Assembly (NCBI GenBank): GCA_914767715.1
Contig: OU612065.1
Location: 6,326,001-6,390,000 of the forward strand
Length of the DNA stretch: 64,000 nt
Direction: 5' to 3'
From: Membranipora membranacea
Taxonomy: Eukaryota; Bryozoa; Gymnolaemata; Cheilostomatida; Membraniporidae
Part shown: positions 32,521 through 45,491 of the stretch, piece by piece
Layout: each line of letters begins with the position of its first letter
How positions within the stretch are numbered: the stretch's first letter is position 1
Program-made: the position numbers and the translations under genes
The notes under the pieces: generated by a model
Database searches by the model: none
What the model was told of the DNA's origin: nothing
What the model saw: the letters and a program-made list of their open reading frames with translations, nothing else

Positions 32521-35506
32521 CACCCATTCTCCGGGTTGTGTGAGTGATGGAACCTTGCAATTTTAACCATTTTTTGACCTTCTGACTAAGTCATGGAAAG
32601 ACATACCAAGAATCTGAAAAAACAGCTAAACATATGTAGGGTTTGCAGCAACAGGCAATGGAAGCTCCAAATACACACTTGCTACAGAGGGACAGTCCGA
32701 CAATCTGAGTGATTATGTACAAATGCACAACTCCGAGTAGTGCCTGGTGATGAGCGAAACAGTTGGCTATTTATTTTTTAGGGTTGCTAATCATTATGGT
32801 TGACAACAACCATGAGCTCATTAGCTCACGTTTTGCAACTAATTACAATGTACGTCAATTTAGACCCTGTCATTCAGAACTCACATTTTGATTTTAAACT
32901 TAGGCAAAAATGATCCCTTTAGCACTTGGCTTCCAATGCCACTTTTTTTAGGCTTTAGGATACTATTTGGTGGTCCCACTCCCATGATGATTGAATTGCA
33001 CAAGTAGGAGTAGAGTTCATTTAGGAGTGTGTTCGGAATTGTGTCTTCCCCCTCTTCATATAGGATAACTCGAATTTAATGTCAGGGCAGTCCAACCAGA
33101 GAGTTAAGGAGCAAACTCTATTAACTCTTTTAGTTATACATAATAAATAGATATAAGTGTGCAAGGTACCGTTCACAGTCATTCTGCACACATACAGCTC
33201 CGTCGGGGGGGGGGGTCGAGCGGGGGGGGTAAAAGTCTTGTGGGACTTAGACTACTCCAATGCATGAGCAGGAACACTATCCGCGCACGTGCAGGCTGGT
33301 TAAGCTTTCACTGTGGTGACAAGGAACTAAATTAGGCCCTTTGTTATAGTTTGTGGAATTTTTTAATGCAGTCAAACATGCTGATGGTACCATATTTTTA
33401 CAACCAAACTAATAAAAATTGTGACACTAAATACTTAGCACCAATCTTTTCTAAAGGTAGCATACAAATGGTTTGAAGAAATAAAGATTATAATGTAGCC
33501 ACAATTGTATCTATCATATTATTATCAACGAAACTGTAAATATTCTGAGAATATCTTTTTCTATATCAACTATTAATAGCTTTATCTTAGATATAAATAT
33601 ATATATGTATACATTTTATTTGCCACTCAAGTCACTTGGACATATGTGAACATGCAAAAAAAAATTGTAAAACAAACCAAGTAAATTTGTTAAAAGTATT
33701 ATTGTCAAGGAGAGCTGTGCTTTTAATTTGGAAATTTTGTTATCAACTTTTGCTGTAATTTCCCACAATTTTTGCCGTAATAAGCCCCCAACATTGTTTC
33801 CGTAATTTATTTGGCCAGGATGAAATTTTCTGCCAAATAAAATGGTAGTCTATATATGTATATGTATATCAGTATAGAATTTTGTTATCCAAGCATTAGA
33901 ATAGCTGGTGCTCATGAGAGTTCACTTTTTAACCTTGTAAACAGATACAAAAGTTTCCAACACTTTTTTAGCCCAAAGTAATTTAATCAATCAATCCCAT
34001 TTCCAAAACTGAGCACCTTAATATCCTTCTATTAGAAACAGTAAGGTTTTAGAAACCTCTTTGTAGCTACATTGTAGAGACTCGTATCAGTGATCACATT
34101 GCTTGCAGATGGAATACGCAGTCTATACTCACTCGCATGATTTTGACTGGGGCCTGCGCAAAATAGCAGATCACTGCAAAGTTAGCAATGAGGGGTTTCA
34201 AAGTTAAAAACATGATCATGCGACTGGGCCTTCAACCATTCGGAAATAAAGTTAGATATGTGTTTGTGACGAACTCCCTGATTCCAGCCACTGATATGTC
34301 ACTTATATACATAACAAGATGACTGGGATCCATGTAATAGTGCGTTGCTCACCAAGCTGAGGGTCTGGAGGACCTTGTAAGCCTTCTGTCTGGCCAGGGA
34401 GGGCAGCACCCCAACTGCTAAATCATGGTGCATATTTTGTGCCCCGGTATGTTTTTATTGTTGTTTTGTTATGAAATAACAGTGAATTATTCGAATGCTA
34501 GCAAGTATTACCAAGAGTTTTATTTTGTAAGAAAGTCCAAGTGTGGGTTAAACAAGTGTCTTGTTTTCACTGTCAACATGGTGAAAATAATAAAAGTAAA
34601 ATATTTCACCGAAGATCACAGGTGAAAAAGTGGAGTGGTTATAGGGTTATCTGGTTTTATAGGATAATTAGTCTAAATATCAGGTGTTACCCTATAGGAG
34701 CACTTTCCATATATGCGGCCATTGGACTCAATAATACGCATTTCTGTGTGTATGCCATTGCCACCAAGTCCTTGATGCCACTGCCACCTGCCTCTGATTG
34801 TCATGCTTTATTGTCTTCCTAAAGCGTGCAGAATTGGTTTTAGAGTTATCTTACCTTATCTTACTTTACTGCTTTTCCATCTGCTACACATGCAAAATCA
34901 AAAAAGTGTCATCAAATTTCTATATTGTCGACAGGGCTTAATTTCTGCGCAGATTCTCAAAATTCTATGTTTTTTAAACCTCAATATATTGGTTTCTACT
35001 ACTCCTCCAGACTTGAAGTTTTGAGAGGAGCTGTGGAACATACGTGCGCACCCAGCGCAATCACTAGAAAGACCTTACACACCGCAGAAGACTAAGGTAG
35101 GCAAGACTGAAAATTAGTGTCAATCTACTGCACAAATTTCCATAATATAACTGCATATTCATTCCTCATATACCATTATCTGATCAGATTGAATGTTTCT
35201 GATTCTAATGGTATACACAATGTAGGGATTTGCTCTGTGGAAGTACTTGTAATGTTTGTTTTAAAGTTTTATGCTTCAATAGCCATTGAAAAATAATTTC
35301 TGCCTTGTGATTGGCCAATTTTTGTAAATAGTTAATGCACGAGTAGTAGTTTTCTTTTGCCTTTTTGTTGTTGTCCAAGAAAGCAAAAATCCAAGGGGCC
35401 CAACCAAACATTGCCAGATCAGACACAGGTTCTGGAGTAGGAGTGGAGTTAGATTGGAAATTGGAAGAAGGTTAGTGATTGATTGAATTAGATGGGCCAA
35501 GGAGCT

Positions 35507-35580
35507 TTTTTACTCCTTGATTGGACCAATGAACTCCCTCTTCCTAAGAGGGAGTTCATTGATTGGACTAAGGAGTAAAA
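35507..35580. repeat. Imperfect long palindrome built on ACTCCTTGATTGGA
   Basis: The left part, TTTTACTCCTTGATTGGA followed by CCAATGAACTCCCTCTT, mirrors AAGAGGGAGTTCATTGATTGG followed by ACTAAGGAGTAAAA. Arms are about 35 bases around a 3-base centre. Further direct copies of ACTCCTTGGTTGG follow at about 35,588 and 35,620. Confidence 0.8.
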
Positions 35581-36213
35581 GGTAGTACTCCTTGGTTGGC
35601 ACAAGAAGTTAACTCTGACTCCTTGGTTGGCAGCTGCTGATGGATTTCCAGTTTGAGTGACACCTGAGTGATCCCTTTTACAACTAATTTAAATTTATTC
35701 CTTCATTATTGATCAGGGAGTGATCACTAGTCTTGGGTCCATTGGGCTTACATGTCCAATGGGTGGTTGCTACTGCTGGATTTTTGGCAATATTAAGGCA
35801 GTGTGTAGCGGCCGAGATATCGCAGAAGTTTAGTGTTTACTAACACATTGGGGTTTATGCCGTTGAGATGTAAAACTGCAAGAAAATAACGTGAACATAT
35901 TACACAAAGAAAAAAAAAATAGCATTAATATGCTTAACATCAAATAATGTATCAGATACCATCATGATAACATCAAGGAAATGTATGGAAAGTAATCTCT
36001 ACACCATGCAATATATAGCAATGTCACGTAATTAATAATTACCTATTGGCTCCTATGATTTCTCGGCAGCAAATATATCTGGTATGCGTATGAATTGTCT
36101 CTGTATATATGATTACAACAAATAATATCTATGAATACAACGATGCATCTATGTCTCTCTGACTCACTTTCTAGAGTTAAGTCCCTATATTTTGGGTCTA
36201 AGCGCTAACAATA

Positions 36214-36506
36214 GAAAATATGATAATGAGCGTAGCTTCGGAGCTTACAAATTAATAGCTTTGCACAAAGCCTACTGCAGGGTGCATTCCTGCCCTTACA
36301 CTCCCCGCCAAAGCACGGTAGTGGTTTCCATAATATCTATGTATGAAAGGGAACTGACGAGATGAAATATCATATGAGGGCGGGAACGTCTGGATATACA
36401 ATTGTTGTTTTGTTTGAAAATATGATAATGAGCGTAGCTTTGTAGCTTACAAATTAATAGCTTTGCATAAAGCCTACTGCAGGGTGCATTCCTGCCGTTA
36501 CACAGC
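36214..36506. repeat. Direct repeat of about 90 bp, offset 202 bp
   Basis: The segment starting GAAAATATGATAATGAGCGT and ending GGTGCATTCCTGCC occurs at about 36214-36303 and again at 36416-36505 with only a few changes. Both copies contain GCAAAGC/GCTTTG-like complementary parts. Confidence 0.85.
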
Positions 36507-36515
36507 GTGTAAGCA

Positions 36516-36536
36516 AGGAGTAACCCTGTTACTCCT
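36516..36536. repeat. Short hairpin AGGAGTAAC/GTTACTCCT
   Basis: Nine-base arms with a 3-base loop (CCT). It shares the AGGAGT/ACTCCT core with the palindromes at 35507, 36782 and 48198. Confidence 0.75.
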
Positions 36537-36781
36537 GGTCCCAGGCAATGAACACCCTCTTCATTGGTCCCAGGTACCCATGTCACTTGTAGAATTGGCC
36601 ACATTTTGTGGTAATGGTAAGGTATTGACTGCTGATATTGATTTGATCAACATAGTAGTAGTACATGCTTCCCACGCCCGCTACGTATTGACTTAGGGTC
36701 TTGAACATTGTTGCTTGGGTTTAGAAAGCAATCATGAAAATGTGACACCAATTGCAGTGTAGATGGATCTGGTATCTAACC

Positions 36782-36799
36782 AAGGAGTAAAGACTCCTT
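36782..36799. repeat. Short hairpin AAGGAGT/ACTCCTT
   Basis: Seven-base arms with a 4-base loop, flanked by TCTAACC on the left and ATCTAACC on the right, so the hairpin sits between two short direct repeats. Confidence 0.75.
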
Positions 36800-36959
36800 A
36801 ATCTAACCAGAGGAGATGTGGATCCAAAACTACTGTAGGGCCTGTAAAGGTGCCGGAATAATGAGAGCAGACTGAAAGCCAAGTATTTGATGAGTTCCTT
36901 TATCTGATATGTTTGAGTTCTTTTTCTTCTTGTGGTTCAAGTAACAGCAGGCCCAGTAG

Positions 36960-36994
36960 TAGCCTGTCTTTAAAAAACTTGTCAAGACAGGCTA
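36960..36994. repeat. Hairpin TAGCCTGTCTT/AAGACAGGCTA
   Basis: Perfect 11-base arms surround a 13-base loop containing ACTTGTC. A related hairpin with the same CTTGTCAAG-CAGGCTA right side lies at 37974. Confidence 0.85.
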
Positions 36995-37916
36995 GCCTAG
37001 TAGTAGTTGCATTGGTTCTGTCTCATGATCAGATAATTAATCAAAGAGGCAACTAAACATTATTTAGTTTTACCAAATCAGGTCTTGAATTTGAAAACTG
37101 AATACTCTAAATTGTTGCTGAACGAAATAGAAGATATTGTCTTTTGAGAAGAGGCTGGCTGAGGTAGCGCGATTCGACCTGGGTTCAGGTGTCAGACCTT
37201 TAGGTTATCTTTGAAATACAGGCTAAATTATTCAAACCGAACAAGCCGATTAAAAGTGACAACATGTGTAATTGTTTGTTCTACATCTAATGGACTTGTT
37301 CCATACAACTATAGTGGAAGTAAAATATTTTGTCTCACTGTCAAAAGTTAAATAAAAAAAAGATAAAACGATTACCTACCTACCCCCAACAGCCTGCCAA
37401 GGCTAAAGCCCTATACTTACAAGATTTAGAAACCAGGTGAGAAGTCTCATGATAATGTTGAGACATAGACAAAACACTGTCTATGTGTTGAGAAAACAAA
37501 GGTGAATTTGTGTAATTAGATTAGGTGCTTGTCAATCATATTGGTGATTCTTTGAGAGAATATGCGAGAATTTTTTGAATTGGTTCCGACCTCCCTTCCT
37601 ACTGTTTCAACATGAGTATTGAGGTGCGTTTTGTTGCAATGGAGCAGGAAATGCTATCAGCTATCATCCTTTTTTCCATCATGAGTCACAGCTTTTCAAG
37701 AAGCAGTCATCTGCGTTGTACCAAGGTTCATGTAGAAGCTATATTTTGCTTCACCGCTATACACTAAAATAAGTTAAATCAGATCAGTTTTGTGGTAATT
37801 ATGTATGCAGCGAAGACCTATGTATGTATGTGTCCAAATTATACCAATCTGGCTGTTGTGAATAGATGATTGGCAATAGAGTAGAAACACTCTCACATAT
37901 TACAGAAGTAGGCTTC

Positions 37917-37918
<2 letters not shown>

Positions 37919-37947
<29 letters not shown>

Positions 37948-37972
37948 TATACCACATAATATATTATATTAT
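37919..37972. repeat. (TA)n microsatellite
   Basis: A run of about 13 TA units followed by degenerate ATTATA/TATAATA sequence, directly left of the TAGCCTG hairpin. Confidence 0.9.
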
Positions 37973-37973
37973 A

Positions 37974-38004
37974 TAGCCTGTATTGAGCTTGTCAAGGCAG
38001 GCTA
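37974..38004. repeat. Hairpin TAGCCTG/CAGGCTA
   Basis: Second member of the family seen at 36960. The sequence between the arms again holds GAGCTTGTCAAGG. Confidence 0.75.
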
Positions 38005-38916
38005 CCTGCAATTATATACTGCAAGCATCTCAGAAACACGTTACACAACGACCACACAACGTAACACTGCACTCTTTTTGCTACTGCCTGGGACGAAATA
38101 TTGTAAATTTTGCTTTATAATTTTTGCTGCATAAATCAAATTTTATTATGGATTTGCGCGCTTCATATTGCTTCCACAGCAAATGTAAAACCATATTTGG
38201 AAAATTCACGCAAAGAGCTTTCCAACAAAGCTATTTTTGTATTGATCCGATTAATTAAAAAAAATCCTTTGTTGTGCCTTTGAATAGGGTCATTTTTTTT
38301 AAACTATCATTTTTATACAAAATTTTTTTTTTGCAACCCGCCATCAAAATATAAGGACAAAATTATTTGATAGGTATGAAATATATATTAAATCAGGAAA
38401 AGTAATATTTAAAAACTGCTTTCGTAAAACCAGCTGATATTGAAATAAAATCATCAAATGTGGCAGAATTTCTATATAATATTTATAGAGTTTATAGAAG
38501 GAGAAAGAGCGAACTCTTTGGTTATGGGATTTAAAAATAATTTGGTGTTGACGATGTGCTCCAAGAATGTGGGAATTTCATTGTTTTCTGTTCGATTCAG
38601 GTCTTTGAAACTTTTAAGTGATACACAGGTCAATTGTAGTTTTTTTTAAGACTAATTAAGGCAAAATTAAACCACTAAATAAGGGCTGACTTGAAAGCAT
38701 GTATTTATCTACAATGATTTTGAAACTATAGAAGGGCCAAACATCACATCCCAACTGTTGTTGTGGGGTTACTGGGATGGTCATGATGTGAGGACTGGGG
38801 ATGTTTGATGAATCACCATAGACAAAACTCAGCTTATTTGTTCTATTTTGAGCACTCATTTATGTTTCAACTATTTGCTTTTACAGTGTGCTGTAGCTTC
38901 TCATTAGCAATCTAAC

Positions 38917-41900
38917 ATGGGAGTCACAGGTTTATGGAAGTTGATTGATGGAGCTGGCAAGCAGGTGAATGTTTAATATACTTGAATGAAAAAGATCTTT
39001 GGAAATTTTATATATTTTTTACCAGACGGCCGTCATACGTCATGCTATTATATACACAGAGAAGCACAAAATTATTTTTGGTGTGAGGCATGGCGTGTTG
39101 TTTTTATTTAGGTCTGTTCCAAATGTTTATAGTGCAAATCTGTTCGCGTGTAGGCTGATGTTGGTCTTCCATGTTTCAATGCTCACTATTGCAGCAAACT
39201 GTTCTGATATCGTTATTCAGGTAACATTGGAGTCTTTGGAGGGGAAGACCTATGCGATAGATGCAAGTATACTATTGAATCAGGCACTAAAGGGCATGAA
39301 AGACCAGCCAAATGCACATATACATGTTTTATTCCTACGATTGTGCAAACTGCTTACTTACAAGATCAAGCCTATCTTCGTGTTTGATGGAGGCGTGCCG
39401 GTGCTAAAGAGGCAGACCATTGCTGCTAGACAGCGTAAAAGAGAGGAGGCCACTGAGCAGGCTCAGAGTGAGTTGTTCTTTATCTTGTGTTGAATCCCAA
39501 AACATCCACAAGTCAAGTCACCCATAAACCAACTGCTTGCATAAACTGAATAACTGCCTTTAGCAAACCACAAATCTCTTGTCACACATCAATGACTGCT
39601 TGTTATAATTTTGTGTCCACTGCTTTAGAGTCTCAGAGAAGCCAGTGCATATGGCCTTACTCAATCTATCCTTATCTTCTAGGCCTAGGGAGTAAGACGT
39701 CTGTATCCAGGCCTCTCCTTAGAATCTGCAGCGACTCAAGACCCATAAACATGTACAAATATATCCTTCATGATTTTGTCAATTCTCCTGGCTGAGTGGT
39801 TTTCCTGAATCTATATTTTTATACCCCCATCTATGACCATATCTTTTTGCTGTGAAAAACCTTTGTTGTAAACCTTGCCCTTGCTATGACAATGATTGAC
39901 AAAATGAGAATAGCAGTATTTTCATTTCTATTTTGGTGTTATCTTTGCCGTTTCATGGGTGGATTACTCCAATTTACTTAGTAGGTAAATTTTGAGACAC
40001 ACCTGAAGATTATCAATTGCACATCTTTGATTGCGGTTTTGAAGGTGTTGCCCAACGGCTAAAAAGAAAAGCAGTCCAAAAACTCGCCATTGATAACTCA
40101 TTGGGTAAATCACAGCCGTCAAAGCAACCGAAGTCATCATCAGATGAGAAAGATTTGTTTGAGCTGCCTCCGCTGCCCCAGCCACTTGAGAGTGAGGTCG
40201 ATAATGAGGACTATCATGAGCTACCCATACATAACATGCTCTACAGCGGAGACATCGATTTACAAAAGGTATGCCTATTCAGACTCCATGGTCTTTTTTA
40301 ACACTTTATATTGGCAACTAATATCATGGCTGTTATTTAGAGAAAAAAAGGAAGGGGAAGCAAAAAGTTATGAGTTCACCAAATAACACCAGATAGGGTG
40401 CTATAAGCTATTCTCTTCCAAGCTTCCAAAGATTTTAAGCTTCAATATAGCAACTGGAAGTCCCTAAGGAGATGATTTCGGCATGGATTAATCAATGTTA
40501 ATGTTTTTAGAACACATTATTTAGCATTCTAGGGTAGGCAGACTGTCGCCTCTAGAATTATGGGTCTGTATATCATTTTAAAAAGCAAGGTTGTCCTTGC
40601 AGCTGCATATAATCTAATATACACAGAGATACATCGTATCATTTGTAATGTGGACGCTCTGGGTAACCCTGATTTTCACAACATCCTTCCTTGATTATTA
40701 TAACAAAGAAGTAGATACTGTCTTTTTAGCTTTGTCTGTTATCTATCTTTTGAATGGCATGTTAGTGCAGCTAATAAGAACATTGCAGTGCACACTTCTA
40801 CGAGGGAGTTGATAACAATGGCAGTACCTGGTAGATTGATAACTTTGTTCTATTACAGGTTGATATTAACAGTGAAGGCTTCAAGGCTCTCCCTCTAGAG
40901 TATCAACATGAAATACTGGAAGAGGTAAAAGAGTACGCTAAGCATAACGCAGTGTATCTAGCACAAAAGGATGTGTCTCACGCCGATGATTTCTCATCCT
41001 TCCAGATTGCCAGGCTTGTAAAAAGCAGCAAACTTTCTAACCAGGTAAACTTATTGCCGTGTATTTTGGAATAAAACATTAAGCTTGTTGTACATATGTA
41101 TGATAATTTACTGCTATAACGTCGAATATTATACAGTTGATCCAAATTTATGGCTAGCTCATAATAAATCATTCCTTTGCGAAAAATCCCAACTCAGCTA
41201 GTGAAAATTGGTACTCGCTAACATAGTCATTCCATCCTAGCAAATTTAGTCCTAAGTAGTATTCACACCTCTAAAAAATGAAATTGTTAAAGAGTGACCA
41301 GATGGAATTCTCTTTGATGTTTTTATCGTCTATTTTAAACTAAGATACTCTCACAATGTTTACTACTTCTTGGTAGTTTGAAGAGACAGGCTGAAGTTTA
41401 TCAATAAAATAGAGCACAAACTTGTATATGGTTTGTTTCAAACAAATTTTGTAAACAAAATAGTTTGATACAGTGATTGATTGGTGACACAAAAAAACTT
41501 TTTTTAAATCTTGTAAAATGATGCTCTCACAACATACCTGCTTTGATAAGCTCCAGCATAGTTTGTTTGGTTTAGAAATATCTCTCAGTTTTGGCCCATA
41601 GCTAATTATTATCTTTTTGCTTATTAGTCTGTGTACCACCTGGAGAAGCACGATCATTATAACAGACTGAAACGTTTTCTGAGAACCTTTCGATTCAAGC
41701 CAGCAAAATGCGTAGATTTTTGGAAGTTAATTGCTGGAGCTTATCTAAAAAAATCCATGATATATACAATATATACAATTTCATACAGCATTATTCGTTT
41801 TTTTGGCAGATTGAAGGGTTGCGTAAGGAGATGTTGGCTGGTCTTGCTGATCAGGCAGATGATGCTGACTCCAGTGTTCTTCAAGCAAACAGGGTCATGT

Positions 41901-44900
41901 CTGAGGACACAACTCATTATCTCCTTCTCAAAACTAACCCTCAAGAATCAAATAAATCGGGATTCCTTTCTCGTCCTGTTACGGATACCCTCCCATCACA
42001 ACCAATCCCTGTTCCAAAATCAGAGCCTAGCACAAGTCAACATTCAGATAAATTGGAAAGCCATTTTAAAGAAATCAATGATGGTGTACATGCTGATTGG
42101 GGTGAGAATCTAAGTGACGAAGACCAAGAGGTTATTATGGAATCGGTTGAAGCTCAGAGAATGTTATTGGAATCCATGTCAAAAAGACCAAAGATGAAAT
42201 CAACTACTTTGTCAACCCAATCAGTCAAGAGAATAGAAATATCTGATTCTGACAGTGATGGAGAGTTGGAGATTGTGGATTCATGTACAACTGTGTCAGA
42301 CAATGTCTCGAGTCACCCATTTACTCCTCAATTTGGATTGTCTGACATGAAAGAGAGCAAACCATTAAGAAACAATGGTACTGCGGCAAACCAATTATCA
42401 AGCACCCAAGACAATAACCAAGCCGTTCAAGAGACCATCATGCAAAGGAAAAATACATTGAGTGAAGAAACCATCAACATCACAGCCGGAGAGAGAGTCC
42501 CCCATTCTGCTGATCCTCTTACACGCTTGTTTAATGTCCAAGCAATAGCAAGGGAACCACAAAGTTCAGAAGACAGTAATATGCTTACAGTTACTAAGGA
42601 GAGAACAGATGATCTGCTGTCACGAAAGGATATCTCCCCTAAAGTTGGAAATGGTATGTTTTAGTAGCTGTTCTTTTTTGTCTTGCCGTAATAAATTATC
42701 TTGATATTGAGTACCAATACAAACTACTGCTTAAATTTTGCATGTTATTTTTGTTGAAGAAAGTCGTAAATTCACTGCCATCTTCTATCCCAGCTAGTTA
42801 GCATGTCAGTCAAAGATGTAATTGTTTTTTGTACCAGACTGTGAGAAAGATAAAGGAGAGGCGGAAACAGTAAAGAAAACAATCAGTATCCACTTAGATT
42901 CTGTCACTGAGATACTGGAGTCAGACGATGAGACGTTTGATGATGAAGAAATTATAGAGATCGACACAGACAAACCTCTAACTATCAGCAAGCAGAACGA
43001 AGAACCAAATATATCTAACCCTCTCATAGCAGGTAACAGACAAAGGTTCACAGGTTATGAAACTTGATGCTTCTAAATTCATTGTTTGGTTAAAGTTCTT
43101 TTATTGTTTTAGCATAGAAGCACCAGGGAGGGTGGAAGAACGGTGACAGTTAATTGATATTAACAGAGTTATTTACACCTGTAATCTGGTCAGACGACTC
43201 AAAATGAATGAAATACTCGACAAAACTCTCCCTATTTGATAGAAAGGGTTTCGTTTCTTGTACCATGTACATCGTTGCCAACATCTAAATTTGGGATGGC
43301 TAGGGAAATCTTGTATGTGGACAGTAATTGGTAGTAAGTCAGAGATAACGTCCACACATATTGTATAGTGTGTTTGATTTTGCCACAAGAGTTGAACTAT
43401 TTGCTTAGACTATTTTGTAGTGGTATTGCTCGAGAAAAATGGTTGAACAATTTAAACCACTGCCTCAAAGCAAGCACACATTCTGATTATCCAATAGAGC
43501 AGTTTGGAAAACCAAGGGAACTAATACCCAAAACCTGACAGCATGGTCCTGCGTGGAATCTTTCATAAATAAAAGGACATAGACATAGATAACAAAGATA
43601 ATCCTTTTAAATAAGTAGGACAAAATTAAACACATACAGTTCAATCGGTGACATATCTTAGAAGTGATTTGGTCTCTTTTGACCCATACATCACAACAGG
43701 TGCAGTAGATGCATAAATATCATTGGGTGACTCACTGAAAGAATGAATGTTTGTGCTAGGGTGGAAGTGGCCTCCCATGTTTTGCGTGTGGTTTAACCAG
43801 AAAAAGGCATAGGCCCTTCAACATGCGATTTTAATTCCCCTCCTGATATATTTTTATTACCCGCAAAAAGCCTTATCACAAAATGGTTTATCTTCTAAAC
43901 AAACTGGTCACCAATGTACCGAATGTTTTATCAATTGCAAACTCAGATTGATTGCATGAAATTATTGTATCTGTGGCACAAATGAGGAAAGATCTTTCAA
44001 CTATTAGGATTCTTATTAGAGTTTGAGATAAGATAACAGTCATTTCAAAGCACCAATAATCATCGTTGTCAAATTTTATGTCCAACTCTTTGAAAGTATT
44101 TTACTCATTCTTCAAAACTATACGGTGATGGCATATGCATTGGTGGCTATTCACTTATCACATATATAAAGCAGCGTAGGATTTTTTTCAATGGAATCTC
44201 TGTGCAAGCACCACAAGATAATTTGTGCTATCCTGCGTAACCCATTGGAATATTGGTCAATTATTTTCTATTTGCAGGATTAGCCGATGAGATCCTTGAA
44301 TCAACATCTGAAAGAGGAAATATCCATAGTATCAAAGATGCATTACAAACTAACCATAAAGATCTACAAACAGAATATCAGAAACACCAAGCTCTGGCTC
44401 AGTCTGTCACTCAGCAGATGGTGGAGGATGCCGTCGAGCTTCTCAGACTGTTTGGTATACCCTATGTTGTCTCACCGTCTGAAGCTGAGGCACAGTGTGC
44501 CAAATTAGAGCAGCTTGGCATGTGTAATGGTATTATAACGGAGGATAGTGATGTTTGGTTGTTTGGTGCATCAGCTGTGTTGAAAAACTTTTTCCAACAG
44601 GACAAAAACGTGATTTCATTTACCTCCAGGGATATTTTGAGATTGTTTGGATTGGACAGAGAGAAGCTGATTGCTCTGGCACTGGTCTGTGGTAGTGATT
44701 ATACAGATGGGATAGCAAAAGCTGGACCAGTGACTGCTATAGAAATTATCAGTGAATTTGGGGGGACAGAGGATGGGATTACAGCTTTAAAGAATTTCCG
44801 TGAATGGCTAAATGAAGTGAGAAGTAATGGTGGCCTTCTACCAGTGAGCAGTGGCAATACATCTGTAAGGAACAAACTGCGTAGATTATTAGATTCTGTG

Positions 44901-45491
44901 CCTGAATCCTTTCCTAACTCTGTGATCGTCGATGCTTACATGAATCCAAGTGTGGATGACTCCAGCGAGAGGTTTGAATGGGGTCGCCCTGATTTGGACT
45001 TGCTTAGACAGTTTGCCCATAAGACACTAAACTGGAATGCTCAGAAAGTTGATGATTTAGTTTGTCCTGTGATAAAGAAAATGAATTCCACTGAGACCCA
45101 GTCAAAGCTAAGCAGCTTCTTCAGTCATCACGCTACCAGCATAAACACCTCCGCAGAATTTCAGAGTAACCGATTAAAATCAGCCATATCAAAGTTGGTT
45201 ACACAACCATCAGCAGATACGAGGAAAGCTGAGGCTCAACCTTCAATCACTAATCAGAATAAAGCACAACCAGTGAGAGGCAAGTCCAGTGGAACGGCTT
45301 CAGACAAAACTCTTAATGGCAAAAAAAGAAAAAGTACAGTGAAGCCCGTGACATCTACAAGCGCGCAGTCGAGGAAAAAGAAATCAAAAACTCAGACAAA
45401 GAATTCCGTATACACATCTATGGTCTCTAGCTCAACTAATCGTGTGGTTAAAGCAGACCTCAATTTATCTGAGGACTCCGACTCTGATTAA
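38917..45491 (+). CDS. ercc5: XPG/ERCC5 (Rad2-family) DNA repair endonuclease, complete, 7 exons
   Basis: Exons: 38917-38964, 39221-39467, 40045-40268, 40859-41044, 41810-42653, 42838-43032 and 44278-45491. They join in frame to 985 residues; human XPG has 1186. XPG makes the 3' cut in nucleotide excision repair and works with TFIIH. The N domain starts MGVTGLWKLIDGAGKQ, with AIDAS (Asp30) and FVFDGG (Asp72). The acidic spacer is shorter than in human but keeps DDFSSFQIARLVKS and RVMSEDTTHYLL, both recognisable in vertebrate XPG. The I domain has LLRLFGIPYVVSPSEAEAQC (Glu650, Glu652), EDSDVWLFGA (Asp671, Asp673) and GSDYTDGI (Asp722, Asp725), so the active site is complete. A PCNA-binding motif, QSKLSSFF, sits at 856-863. 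The tail is basic (KKRKS, RKKKSKTQ) and ends in SEDSDSD. The start and stop are clear. Exon 3's acceptor is the least certain junction. Confidence 0.96.

Larger units (their letters stand above)
30950..38916. other. Long intergenic region, FBPase to XPG
   Basis: No gene is supported in about 8 kb. The first 1.25 kb is probably FBPase 3' untranslated sequence, ending after the AATAAA at 32202. The remainder holds repeats listed separately, G-runs near 33205-33230, and AT-rich DNA. The region around 34,330-34,430 reads on the minus strand as a short coding-like stretch (LPSLARQKAYKVLQTLSLVS) of unknown origin, possibly a transposon relic. Confidence 0.5.

Noticed and set aside
34330-34430. Minus-strand coding-like stretch LPSLARQKAYKVLQTLSLVS
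   Set aside because: Short, no recognised family and no splice signals; possibly a transposon relic, not enough to call.
41631-42113. 160-aa plus-strand ORF overlapping XPG exon 5
   Set aside because: Out-of-frame shadow of the XPG coding sequence.
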